Origin: Bacteroidota bacterium
Lineage (GTDB): Bacteria > Bacteroidota > JABWAT01
DNA length: 64,000 nucleotides
Direction: 5' to 3'
Assembly (NCBI GenBank): GCA_020161835.1
Contig: JAIUNL010000001.1
Coordinates: 496,001-560,000, forward strand
Part shown: positions 17,542 to 26,900 of the stretch, piece by piece
Layout of the letters: the number at the start of each line of letters is the position of its first letter
Numbering within the stretch: the stretch's first letter is position 1
Notes under the pieces: model-generated
The model's database searches: none
What the model saw: the letters and a program-made list of their open reading frames with translations, nothing else
Told to the model about the DNA's origin: nothing
Translations under genes and position numbers: made by a program

Positions 17542-17596
17542 TGTCAGGCTGAGTGGCGATTTGGCCGAAGGCCGGATCGTTGTATCGAAGCCTCAT
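17542..17596. repeat. Modular hairpin element (GTCAnnCTGAGTG - core - TATCGAAG), copy 1
   Basis: GTCAGGCTGAGTG is followed by a short core with GGCC-gaa-GGCC and then TATCGAAG. The same outer parts enclose different palindromes at 39973, 63062 and 63639. The rest of the gene-free stretch 17419-17834 contains a terminator (17604) and a promoter (17713). Confidence 0.55.
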
Positions 17597-17603
17597 GTTT
17601 TTT

Positions 17604-17640
17604 AAGAAGGGTTACCAGAAAGGCAACCCTTCTTGGTTTT
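17604..17640 (+). terminator. Terminator of the sulfur operon
   Basis: AAGAAGGGTT (17604-17613) pairs perfectly with AACCCTTCTT (17625-17634) over an 11-nt loop and is followed by GGTTTT. It is the first strong hairpin after the rhodanese gene. Confidence 0.65.
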
Positions 17641-17712
17641 AACAAATTCACAACAGAACCTCCTGTTTATGATTAGAATTTAATTGGATGCTATTTATTT
17701 TAAGAGAGTTTC

Positions 17713-17742
17713 TTGTTAATTATTAATAATCCCGTATCTTCG
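17713..17742 (+). promoter_or_regulatory. Bacteroidota-type promoter of the beta-barrel gene
   Basis: TTG (17713-17715), 19 nt, then TATCTTCG (17735-17742), one base off TAnnTTTG. It leaves a 5' leader of about 85 bases before the ATG at 17835. Confidence 0.5.
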
Positions 17743-17834
17743 CATCGCCTTTCCTGAAACTCGTAGATAATTTTTCGAACAAAAATAAAGCCTGGGTTTT
17801 AGGTAACTCACTTAAAATAGAGATGGAGACTTAC

Positions 17835-18512
17835 ATGAAATCATTTGTTACTTTTGCAACCCTTCTTTTATCATCCTCTGTACTAATGGCTCAGGGTACC
17901 CAATCTAAACTCGAACCCGAAGTAGAATCTAAAGAAGGGTACACTGCCGTTTTCGCTACGGTTGGCATTCCCTCCGGTGATTTCGCCAAGGAAACAGCAG
18001 ATAATTTGGGAAAAGCAAAAACGGGTTTTGGTATTGGTATTTCACGTGTTAATCAAATTAATCCGCAACTGAGTTCTGTTTTTGAAGCCCGTTTTAATTA
18101 TAACTCACTGGATGTATCAGAAGCAGAAGGTGAACTTTCGGGAAGTGGCGTTTCCATTGATGAAAGTGGTTATAAAACCATCTGGGGATTGGGTGGTATT
18201 CAAATCAATTCAGTGATGAATTCAGGTGGCCGCATTTATGTAAAGGGACTTGGTGGAGTCGTATTTGGTTTGTCGCCTCAAGTTGAATTAAGTGGGGATG
18301 GTGAAACGCTGGTAGTGTTTAAGGGTTCAACTGCCCTGTCATTCGGTTTTGGTTTTGGCGGTGGGTTTACAATCAAGGATAAGTTTCTTCTTGAATTAAT
18401 GTATTTACATGCCAAGCCTGAATACACGATTACAAGTGATGTTTTTGATGAATCTGTAAAGACGAAAATGGATCACTCCATTATTTCGATAAGCTTTGGG
18501 TTTTTATTGTGA
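17835..18512 (+). CDS. Secreted outer-membrane beta-barrel protein
   Basis: 225 residues from the ATG at 17835. This start is chosen because GGAG at 17825-17828 lies 6 bases before it, whereas the in-frame ATG at 17823 has no such site. A signal peptide (MKSFVTFATLLLSSSVLMAQ) precedes a series of amphipathic strands (FATVGIPSGDFAKE, IQINSVMNSGGRIYVKGLGG, FGFGFGGGFTIKDKFLLELMYLH) typical of small 8-stranded outer-membrane barrels of the OmpA/Opa-like type. It ends with ISFGFLL, which fits a terminal barrel strand. Function unknown. Monocistronic, with its own promoter and a strong terminator. Confidence 0.75.
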   Translation: MKSFVTFATLLLSSSVLMAQGTQSKLEPEVESKEGYTAVFATVGIPSGDFAKETADNLGKAKTGFGIGISRVNQINPQLSSVFEARFNYNSLDVSEAEGELSGSGVSIDESGYKTIWGLGGIQINSVMNSGGRIYVKGLGGVVFGLSPQVELSGDGETLVVFKGSTALSFGFGFGGGFTIKDKFLLELMYLHAKPEYTITSDVFDESVKTKMDHSIISISFGFLL

Positions 18513-18550
18513 TTTAATTGTTTAATCAGTCTGACCCTGCTCCCGATTTT

Positions 18551-18587
18551 TCAGGTGGAAAGTAACAATACTTTCCACCTGATTTTT
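18551..18587 (+). terminator. Strong terminator after the beta-barrel gene
   Basis: TCAGGTGGAAAGTA (18551-18564) and TACTTTCCACCTGA (18569-18582) form a perfect 14-bp stem with a 4-nt loop, followed by five T residues. Confidence 0.9.
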
Positions 18588-18649
18588 GCTTTTTTCACTT
18601 CTCATGACATTCCAATACATTCCTGATTCCAAATTGACAATCCATTTAC

Positions 18650-18657
18650 TACCTTTG
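18650..18657 (+). promoter_or_regulatory. Candidate -7 element of the acyl-CoA synthetase gene
   Basis: TACCTTTG matches TAnnTTTG exactly and lies 17 bases before the ATG, implying a very short leader. The only nearby TTG is 13 bases upstream, closer than usual. Confidence 0.4.
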
Positions 18658-18674
18658 GATAACTTTATCCCGAA

Positions 18675-20744
18675 ATGGACTTTGATATGCTGGAAGCCTT
18701 TTTCAAACCAAAGGGAGTTGCCATTATTGGTGCTTCCCGTGATCCGCACAAACTGGGTTATGGCGTCGTCAGAAACCTGACTGAATTCCGTTATAAAGGC
18801 CCGGTTTATCCGGTCAATGCCTCCGCCTCAGAAATTCTGGGGTTAACCTGTTACCCCTCGGTCAGTCAGGTTCCAGATCCTGTTGATCTTGCCATCATTG
18901 TCGTTCCCGCCCCAAATGTTGTCGAAATGGTGGATCTCTGCGGAAAACGGGGGATCAAATATGTCATCGTTACTTCAGGCGGATTTGGTGAAACCGGTGA
19001 AGAAGGAAAAGCCAGAGAACGGCTGCTTAAACTGACGGCTGATAAACATAGCATTCGTCTGATCGGTCCGAATTGTATCGGCTCCATTGATACCCACACC
19101 CCTTTAAATACCACTTTCGTCATGGGAATGCCCATTCCCGGTGATATTGGCTTTACTTCACAATCAGGCGCCATGGTTGCTGCTGTTATCGACTGGGCAA
19201 GAGGCGCCGGCATCGGGTTTTCAAGAATTGTGAGTCTGGGAAATCAGGTTGATGTGACTGAACGGGAAATGATTGCATCCATGGTGAACGACCCGCACAC
19301 CAAAGTGATTACTGCTTATGTGGAAGGTGTTTCAAACGGACGTGAATTCATGGCGATTGCAGAGGAAGCCGCCAGAAAAAAACCTTTAATCGTTCTCAAG
19401 GGCGGAACCGGAGAAGGCGGCGCAAAAGCAGTTGCCTCTCACACCGGTTCTCTTGCCGGAAGTGCTGATGCCTACCGGGCTGCCTTCCACAGGTCAGGAA
19501 TTCTCACCGCCACCACCATGGAAGAACTTTTCGACTGGGCACGTGCCCTCGCCTGGCAACCCCTTCCAAAAGGAAACCGGATTGCTGTTCTGACCAACGC
19601 CGGCGGACCCGCAATCCTTGCTGTCGATGCACTTGAAGCTTCCGGACTCAAGCTCGCACCTTTAACCGAAGCCACCCGTGCGCATCTGAAACCCAGAATC
19701 CCTGCCGCCGGAAGTGTGAACAATCCGGTAGACGTTCTTGCAGGATCAGGACCAGCAACTTACGCACTTGCGCTCGATACCCTGCTCTCAGATCCAACCG
19801 TTGATGCAGCCATTGTCATTCAGGCGCCTCAGGATTGGTTTTTACCGGAATCTCTCGCAGAAGTGATTGGTGAAGTTGCTGCAAACCATAAAAAACCGGT
19901 TCTTGCTGCGATTATGGGAATGGCATCCGTACAAAAAGCACTTGAAATTCTCCACCGAAAGAAAGTCCCCAATTTTGCATTTCCTGAACGGATGGCTTCT
20001 ACTCTCAAAGCCATGCTGAACCGGTATCACTGGCTCGAAAGTCAGCGGGAATCACATATTTCGCTTTCCGGAATTGATCATCTTGAAGCACAAAGTGCCA
20101 TTTATCATCAGGATTTCGTGAGACTGATGGAGGCTTATGGTATTCGCTTTCCGGCGTTTGAACTTGCCCAAACTGCAAAAATGGCGGCAGCTAAGGCATC
20201 ACAGATTGGCTACCCGGTGGTGATGAAACTGATTTCACCTGATTTCACACACAAATCTGATGTTGGTGGTGTTTTGTTGAACCTTAAAACTCAGGATGAT
20301 GTGCTTCAGGGTTTTGATGCCATTATGAATATGGCCAAAATGATCAGGTCAGATGCCAGAATTGAAGGCGTCCTCATTCAGAAAATGATGCCGAAAGGAC
20401 ATGAAATTCTCGTCGGATTGAAACAGGATGCCCAGTTTGGTCCGCTGATTGTTGTGGGAACCGGGGGTGTAGAAGTTGAACTGGTCAGAGATGTGGCCAT
20501 GGGAATTGCACCACTTTCGCATCAGCAGGCAACTGAATTGCTTGGCAGAACCATTGCAGGAAAACGGCTTAACGGCTGGAGAAGTATTCCGCCAGGTGAT
20601 TGGAATGCAGTAACAGATGCGGTGGTAAGATTATCTCAGATCGGGGCAGACTTTCCCGAGATCAAAGAACTGGAGATTAATCCGTTATTGGTTCTTGATC
20701 CCGGGAATGGGGCTTTTGCTCTTGATGTCAGGGGTGTTATTTAA
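18675..20744 (+). CDS. ADP-forming acetyl/acyl-CoA synthetase (fused alpha-beta subunits)
   Basis: 689 residues. It has an N-terminal CoA-binding domain (GVAIIGASRDPHKLGYGVVRNL), succinyl-CoA-ligase-like domains with the phosphohistidine region ASHTGSLAGS, and a C-terminal ATP-grasp domain (about 465-689, MKLISPDFTHKSDVGGV). These enzymes interconvert acyl-CoA plus ADP and phosphate with acid plus ATP, making ATP from acetyl-CoA or branched acyl-CoA during fermentation of sugars or amino acids. Some homologues act as protein or propionyl ligases, so the substrate is open. The ORF ends 8 bases inside the convergent receiver-like gene. It is transcribed alone. Confidence 0.9.
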   Translation: MDFDMLEAFFKPKGVAIIGASRDPHKLGYGVVRNLTEFRYKGPVYPVNASASEILGLTCYPSVSQVPDPVDLAIIVVPAPNVVEMVDLCGKRGIKYVIVTSGGFGETGEEGKARERLLKLTADKHSIRLIGPNCIGSIDTHTPLNTTFVMGMPIPGDIGFTSQSGAMVAAVIDWARGAGIGFSRIVSLGNQVDVTEREMIASMVNDPHTKVITAYVEGVSNGREFMAIAEEAARKKPLIVLKGGTGEGGAKAVASHTGSLAGSADAYRAAFHRSGILTATTMEELFDWARALAWQPLPKGNRIAVLTNAGGPAILAVDALEASGLKLAPLTEATRAHLKPRIPAAGSVNNPVDVLAGSGPATYALALDTLLSDPTVDAAIVIQAPQDWFLPESLAEVIGEVAANHKKPVLAAIMGMASVQKALEILHRKKVPNFAFPERMASTLKAMLNRYHWLESQRESHISLSGIDHLEAQSAIYHQDFVRLMEAYGIRFPAFELAQTAKMAAAKASQIGYPVVMKLISPDFTHKSDVGGVLLNLKTQDDVLQGFDAIMNMAKMIRSDARIEGVLIQKMMPKGHEILVGLKQDAQFGPLIVVGTGGVEVELVRDVAMGIAPLSHQQATELLGRTIAGKRLNGWRSIPPGDWNAVTDAVVRLSQIGADFPEIKELEINPLLVLDPGNGAFALDVRGVI

Positions 20745-21135
20745 AAGGTTTTTTTTGTTCGGTTTTATTCTGAAAAGTTGCCTGTATCTGAGACCAGTCT
20801 ATGGGTTTGGTAAATAAGGTGATTCGGGGATGAATCAGCCCAAGCAATCTGGCTTCGTTCAGGCTTTCTTTTTCAATAGAAACTCCAAGGTGTGCGGTCG
20901 GATTCCGTAACAATATTTCTGTTATCAGTGACCTTACTATGGTTGTTTGTCCTGAAAAATCAATCAGGGCAAGATCAACCCAGCCCGAATAATCTCCAAG
21001 AAAACCAGTCATACTAAAATTGGCGCCGAAATTTACAATTGAAAAATTGTCTGAGAGATGTTTTTCAATTTCCCAGGCATCAGCCGGATTGTGTCCGATT
21101 AGAAAAAGTGTTTCTTTCATAGTATCTGTCATCAT
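20737..21135 (-). CDS. Degenerate receiver-like (response regulator fold) protein
   Basis: 132 residues from the ATG at 21135, supported by GAGG 5 bases upstream; the ORF is open further upstream without a ribosome-binding site. The pattern of alternating strands and helices (ETLFLIGHNP, VDLALIDFSG, LGVSIEKESLNE, ITLFTKPID) resembles a CheY-like receiver. The Asp in ALIDF is at the phosphorylation position and the Lys in TKPID at the conserved lysine position, but the N-terminal acidic pair is replaced by GHN. It has no output domain and no adjacent kinase. It may bind a partner without phosphorylation. The call is tentative. Confidence 0.5.
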   Translation of the reverse strand: MMTDTMKETLFLIGHNPADAWEIEKHLSDNFSIVNFGANFSMTGFLGDYSGWVDLALIDFSGQTTIVRSLITEILLRNPTAHLGVSIEKESLNEARLLGLIHPRITLFTKPIDWSQIQATFQNKTEQKKPFK

Positions 21136-21353
21136 GTTAGCCTCTATATAACAAGGATTGTGCCGGAACATTTAAGAAACTGAGTTTTTTTTTCTCAAAT
21201 GTGCCAACCAACCCAATAATGGATTTAAAATGATTGTTTATTCACATAAAGTTATTTTTTGAAATTTTATTCGGGATACGCCAATTTGATTTTAAGACTC
21301 AGGCATTAAGTCTGTTTACCTGTGAAAGCTTACAAAATCTCCGTTCTCTTACT

Positions 21354-22817
21354 TTATTTCCTGTTTGGCGGTTCAGAATTAATCTGATTTTTTACCTGCA
21401 TCAGAGTATCAAGAGCTGAGTTAACATTGTCTTCTGTCACGTTGGTTTGTCCGATCACCATTCTGAGAGTAAAAATTCCATTTAGCCGGGTGTGTGAAAG
21501 GTAAAGTTTTCCTGAAGCATTTACACGTTTCAGAATCTCTTCATTAAAAGAATTCCAGTCGGTTTCATGACGTTCAGCAGGGCGAAATCTGAAACAAATC
21601 AGGTTTAAATGTGAGGGAGCCAGAATCTCAGAATCTGACCAGTTTCTGATTGTCCGTTCAGCCAGCCTTGCAAGATTGATGTGAAACCTGAGTTTTTCAC
21701 GGATTCCATCCACACCAAAAGATCGAATAACCCACCAGAGTTTTAATGCCCTGAATCGGCGGCCAAGCTGAATGCTCCAGTCTGAATAATTATTGACTTT
21801 GCCATGTGACTGGGTTCTGAGGTACTCTGGCAGAACCGACATGACATTAACCAAATGGTTGGTGTCTTTAATAAAAAAGGCAGAACAGTCAAAGTTGGTG
21901 AACATCCATTTGTGCGGATTAAAAACCAGACTGTCGGCGAGTTCGAGTCCGTCACCCATCCATCTGAATTCTGGTAAAACCAGTGCTGAACCGGCATAGG
22001 CTGCATCAACATGAAGCCAAACCCCATGACGGCGGCAGATCTCACCAATTTCTCTTACCGGATCGATGGCTGTGGTTCCGGTTGTACCAATCGTGGCAAC
22101 CACGGCACAGGGAATTTTACGGTTTCTGATGTCTTCCCGGATTGCAGCTTCAAGTGCCTCGGGGTCAAGGGTAAAATCAGGTTTGACTGCAATCTGACGA
22201 TATCCGGCACGACCGATTCCTGCAAGTTTTACAGCTTTTTCAATTGAGGAATGAGTTTGGGTTGAACCGTAAACCACAAGCGGATGAACCTGATTAGATC
22301 CTTCTTCGTTGAATCTGAAACCGGTTGCCTTTTCGCGGGCACACATGAGAGCGATTAAAGTTGAAGAAGAGGCACTATCCTGAATCACACCGTGAAATCC
22401 ATCCGGAAGACCGGTCATTTCAGCCAGCCAGGTCATGACCACCTGTTCAAGTTCTGTGGCAGCCGGTGAAGTTTCCCATAACATACACTGAGCGCCCAGT
22501 GTTGCTGTTAACATTTCAGCCAGTACAGATGGGTAACTGGAATTTGCCGGGAAGTAAGCCATAAACATCGGATGCTGCCAATGCGAAATTCCAGGCATAA
22601 TCTGATCTTTGAAATCCGCAAAAATCTGACTGTCAGGTTCACTTTTTTCAGGGGGATGAGCAGGAAGTGCGTTTAGCAGGTCGCCGGGCTGAAGCTGGGA
22701 TTTTACCGGGAATTTTTCAGGATTGGCTAAATAATCGGCCATCCAGTCAACAAGTTCATGGGCATTTTTCCGAAATTCTTCAGGAGACATTTGGCGACTC
22801 AGGTTAGGTTCATTCAA
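21354..22817 (-). CDS. PLP-dependent group II (aromatic amino acid type) decarboxylase
   Basis: 487 residues, typical for the family. Visible landmarks are the N-terminal HPMFMAYFPANSSYPSVLAEML segment, the substrate/cofactor region HVDAAYAGSALVLPE with the PLP-pairing Asp, and the Schiff-base lysine in FNPHKW. Family members decarboxylate L-DOPA, tryptophan, tyrosine or phenylalanine to amines. Substrate cannot be fixed by eye. The local phenylalanine hydroxylase gene (35317) is too far away to imply a joint pathway. No operon partner: the neighbours on the same strand are separated by more than 100 bases on both sides. Confidence 0.88.
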   Translation of the reverse strand: MNEPNLSRQMSPEEFRKNAHELVDWMADYLANPEKFPVKSQLQPGDLLNALPAHPPEKSEPDSQIFADFKDQIMPGISHWQHPMFMAYFPANSSYPSVLAEMLTATLGAQCMLWETSPAATELEQVVMTWLAEMTGLPDGFHGVIQDSASSSTLIALMCAREKATGFRFNEEGSNQVHPLVVYGSTQTHSSIEKAVKLAGIGRAGYRQIAVKPDFTLDPEALEAAIREDIRNRKIPCAVVATIGTTGTTAIDPVREIGEICRRHGVWLHVDAAYAGSALVLPEFRWMGDGLELADSLVFNPHKWMFTNFDCSAFFIKDTNHLVNVMSVLPEYLRTQSHGKVNNYSDWSIQLGRRFRALKLWWVIRSFGVDGIREKLRFHINLARLAERTIRNWSDSEILAPSHLNLICFRFRPAERHETDWNSFNEEILKRVNASGKLYLSHTRLNGIFTLRMVIGQTNVTEDNVNSALDTLMQVKNQINSEPPNRK

Positions 22818-22863
22818 AATCTAAAAATACGGTAAAAAAAGAATAATTAGTCAGAAAAGGCAA

Positions 22864-22897
22864 AAAAAAATCCGACCCAACCGGACCGGATTTTTCT
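22864..22897. terminator. Terminator between the sigma factor and decarboxylase genes
   Basis: AAAAATCCG (22866-22874) pairs with CGGATTTTT (22887-22895) around a 12-nt loop, with an A run on the left that becomes a U run for leftward transcription from the sigma factor gene. Confidence 0.75.
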
Positions 22898-22918
22898 GCA
22901 ATCAAAACACAAAACAGA

Positions 22919-23515
22919 TCAATAGGCTTCTACATTATATCCGCGGGCACCGGCATATTCACGTAGGATATCATGAAGCATTTTCCGGCCACGGTGAAGG
23001 CGGCTTCTGACCGTTCCAACCGGACAGCCCACCATATCCGCAATCTCTTCGTAGGTTTGTCCTTCAATATCACAAAGAATCACAACCGTACGGAAATCAG
23101 TTGGCAATTTCTGAAGGGCAATGGTGATGTCATCATCAAGAAGTCCGCCAAAAAGCTGAGTTTCAAGATCATTCGGGTCAACCGATTCATCTTTGATGGT
23201 ATTGTAAAATTCTTTGACTTCATCATAGTCAATTTTGTTGGGTTCTTTGGCATTCTTCCGGTATTTGTTAATGAAAGAGTTCTTCAGAATACGGTACAGC
23301 CAGGCTTTAATATTCGTTCCTTTTTCAAAACTATCCCAGAACCGGTAAGCCTTGAGCATGGTTTCCTGAACGAGATCCTGAGCATCTTCCTCATCGGCAG
23401 TCAGGCGAAGGGCAAAGTTGTACATTGCGGAAAGATGCGGTACGGCAGTTGCTTCAAAATCAATCTGACGGGCACGGTCTGTTCCTGAAATCATACTGCC
23501 AAGTAACGGAGCCAT
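22919..23515 (-). CDS. ECF-type RNA polymerase sigma-70 factor
   Basis: 198 residues. Region 2 (about 28-95) has YNFALRLTADEEDAQDLVQETMLKA and FEKGTNIKAWLYRILKNSFIN. Region 4 (about 135-190) has LQKLPTDFRTVVILCDIEGQTYEEIAD and an HTH ending VGTVRSRLHRGRK. These are the features of extracytoplasmic-function sigma factors of the RpoE/SigE group. No anti-sigma factor gene is adjacent, which is unusual for the classical ECF pairs but common for house-keeping-like ECFs in FCB bacteria. GAGG 5 bases before the ATG supports the start. The upstream region has two CGTTC/GAACG copies that might belong to an autoregulated promoter. Confidence 0.92.
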   Translation of the reverse strand: MAPLLGSMISGTDRARQIDFEATAVPHLSAMYNFALRLTADEEDAQDLVQETMLKAYRFWDSFEKGTNIKAWLYRILKNSFINKYRKNAKEPNKIDYDEVKEFYNTIKDESVDPNDLETQLFGGLLDDDITIALQKLPTDFRTVVILCDIEGQTYEEIADMVGCPVGTVRSRLHRGRKMLHDILREYAGARGYNVEAY

Positions 23516-23794
23516 AAAAACCTCAAGTGTTTGGTTATTCGTTCAAAACGTTCACAAGATGATCAATCTATATATTATTGTCAAGATTCATCTGACCGAA
23601 AAGATTTGAAATAGTTCCCATATTTGTGATGGTTTGTCATTTTATTTCCCGGAAGGAAAGTGCAATCATTCCCAGATATGAGTCTATCTGATTGATTGTC
23701 AGTAGGATGGAGGTGGAAAAAATCAATTCCTACGGAATCAAAGAATTGATTATTGATATTATTGATTGTAGGTATAGAACGGGTCTATGGGGAT

Positions 23795-23948
23795 AGTGAT
23801 AAGTTACAAGTGGTAAGTGGTAGGTAATAAACCAGAGGCACTTCGACTCCGCTCAGTGTCCCTGGTTTAAGTTTTATAAATCACCCCGAAGCTAGTTCGG
23901 GATCTTCGCTTTGTTCGGCTTGTCACTTACCACTTATAACTTATCACT
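23795..23948. repeat. 154-bp composite inverted-repeat element in the gene-free stretch 23516-23947
   Basis: The 25-base arms 23795-23819 and 23924-23948 are inverse complements with one mismatch (core GATAAGTTA[C/T]AAGTGG). Inside are two further hairpins: TAAACCAG/CTGGTTTA (23828-23869), enclosing a CTTCGACTCCGCTCAGTG segment, and CCCGAA/TTCGGG (23885-23901). The right arm touches the amylase stop codon. The remaining part, 23516-23794, is AT-rich leader DNA of the sigma factor gene without other recognisable features. Confidence 0.7.
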
Positions 23949-26900
23949 TATTTCACCACTGTCATCTTATTGACGATTGCCTTGCTGCCGGATTCCAGTT
24001 TGTAAAAATAAATTCCGGAAGGCAGTGATGCTGCAGAGAATGTGACCTGATGCCAGCCGGCAGAAAACATCTCATTCCTCACCAGAACTGAAACTTCCTG
24101 ACCCAAAAGATTGATGACTCTGAGCGTAATATGACCTGATTCAGGAAGACCGAATTCAATTTTTGTTTCCGGGTTGAACGGATTCGGATAGTTCTGATTC
24201 AGGGCAAGCACCTGCGGAAGTTCACGGTCTGAAACACCAACGCCGGAATGACCGATCACGTTGATAACAACCAATGACCGGGGTTCATTCGATGCTGCTG
24301 ACTGAATCACCAAAGTATCAGTTAATGTCATCTGGCCGGGAACGGTGAAAGAAACGGTTACCTCCAGTGAATCATGCGGTGCAATTGTTCCCGGATCACC
24401 CGGCAAAAGAGTGAAGGCATTGCTTTTTGTCCAGATTGAATAAATATTCAGGATATCACCTGATGTGTTTTTGATTTTCACTTTTCCCGAAACTGTTTCT
24501 CCGCCACTTCCTTCCAGATTCAGAATTTTGGGTGAAACCGAAATAGTCGGGTTCATCACCGTTATGCAGTCATCATCAAAATTTCCTGTAACCAGCGAAT
24601 AATCGCAGGAATAGAAAGGTCCGCCACTCATTTTGGTGAAATCCGGATTAAATCCCAGATTTTTGTAGGCATCGGCTGATCCGGTTACCGTTCCGGGAAC
24701 AGTAACATTCGAGAAATAGCCGTTGGCAGATAAAATGAATCCGAAGGCACGGAATAAATCAAGATTGGCACCCAAAGCAGATTTTGCAATGGCCAGTTCA
24801 AGTCCTTTTTTCCCGGTTCCGGCGTTGCTGTAAGCATACCTGAAGCTTTTATCAGGGAAAACTGAACTTCCGAGCGGACCTGAAACCGTAGACGATCCGT
24901 CAATAGGGGCACCGTTTGCAGCATTGGCGATGACTGCACCACCAACAGGTCCGGACGGACCATATTTTGCCAGCGTCACGACTGATTTTTGTGAAACCGC
25001 AAGAAGTGAAAGTCCGAAATCGACTTCAAACGACATTTTAAAAGCTTCAGATTTTGCATCGTAGGTGGTGTCACCAATCTGCAGGAAGTGCCCGGATCCT
25101 TTCACATTACCCAACGGCGTTCCGGCAGGTGCACCGGCAACTTTGTCGAAACCAAACAGGAGACCGAGTCCGTCACCGTTCGGATTTGATGGATCGAGAA
25201 CACATTCAATTCCGAGATAAAGTGTGTCGTCAGTTGATCCGATGAAAATACCTTTGATATCTTTTTCAATCCCAAATCCGGCATTGGTGTTTTGCTTGTT
25301 GCCCACCATCCGGTAAAACGATTCAGACAAATCACCATCTATCCGGAAGGAAACGATGACAGGTTTGGGATCAACTTTAAAGTTCACCACTTTCTGATTG
25401 TCTGAAGGTTCACTGTCACCGGGCATTGAAACAGTCGCCGTTGCAGAGTAATTTCCTTCCTTCAGATTTTTAACTCCCGGGAAGGTCAGGGTAACGAAAT
25501 CCTGTCCGCCAATGAACGGAATGACGAGGTTTTTGCTGGAAATTTCAACGTTGTCTTTCTTCAGGACGAACGAAACCGGCACATTCTTTTTGGAAAAAGT
25601 TGACCGGTTTTCTACAGTAAAAACCGCCTGAACCGAGTCGCCTTCGATAAAGGATTTGTTAAATCCTTTCAGTTCAAAAGCTGCAGCGTTGGTCACAAAT
25701 GGCGACGGATAATCAGTCGGGACCCAAATGTGGTAGCTGTTTTTCTTTGTTTTCACCAAAACCCGGTTGTCACCATAAACCTGAAGGGTATCAGAAGAAT
25801 TACCGGTTACATCGTACAGTTTTTTATTGCTCCAGTCGAAGGCAGAAACCCAAACTTCGATATCATATTTATCAGAATTATTCATGGCGAAAAGAACGCC
25901 GGTTTGTCCGCCGGTTCCGTATCTGCGCATCACGTAAACCCGTTTTGCATCTTCGGCGGCATTTCCCGGCCAGTACGGCGCATTTCCGCCATCGGTACGG
26001 GCAGTTAAAACTTCGTGGGAACCTGAGACAAATGATTTTCTGATGGCCAGCAGTTTGTTGATTTCATCCCGGAGGCCATACCAGTAGTAATCACGGTACC
26101 AGACAGTTGCATACCCGGGATGGGTAAGCAGGTGGGCATAACAGAGCACCTTTCCGCCGATAACGGGTGAGTGTCCGTCTCCTGACGGTTTACTTTCATA
26201 ATCCAGACGGTCAAAGTCATGATTATCAACAAAAGTGACAACCCGGTCACCTGGTGCACCGGCGTTCACCAAACCACGGCCGTTAAAGTTTCTGACGTCG
26301 TAATTGGGTCCGCCATCAGAGAATTCCTTGTAACCGAAGCGCATGTTAAAATCGAAAACAGAAGCTTGTTTTTGAGTGCCCGACATTTTTGCAAGCCAGT
26401 CTTTCAGCCGGCCGGTATCACCATCGTACAATTCGCCGACAGAGAATTTTCCTTTCATGGCATCGGTATCCAGCCAGCGTTTGAGGTAATTCCAGTGAAT
26501 TCCCTTCACGAAGTCAAACCGGTATCCATCCAGATTCAGACGTTTCGTGAGCCAGCTTCCCCATACAATTAAACTGTCACCTGCCGGGAGTGGATTTCCA
26601 TCCCAGTCGTGCAGAGCTACATCATAGGCAAACGTGTTTTTGTAAAACTCGAAGTAACCCCACTGTCCGCCAAAAATATCTGAGGTGTTATCCGGATTGA
26701 TATTTCCGTTCGGATAGACATATTTTCCGCCGTTTCCGGGAGTACTGGCAAAACGGCCTGAGCCATTTTTCAGCGGGAAAGCAGTGAAGGAAACCCGTTT
26801 TGGGGGAATAAAGGAACTGTCATTCTGTGTGTAAAGTGAGCCATCCCAGCCCACATACCGGCCATCAACAATTGAAAACGGATAGTAACCTATGAACGGA

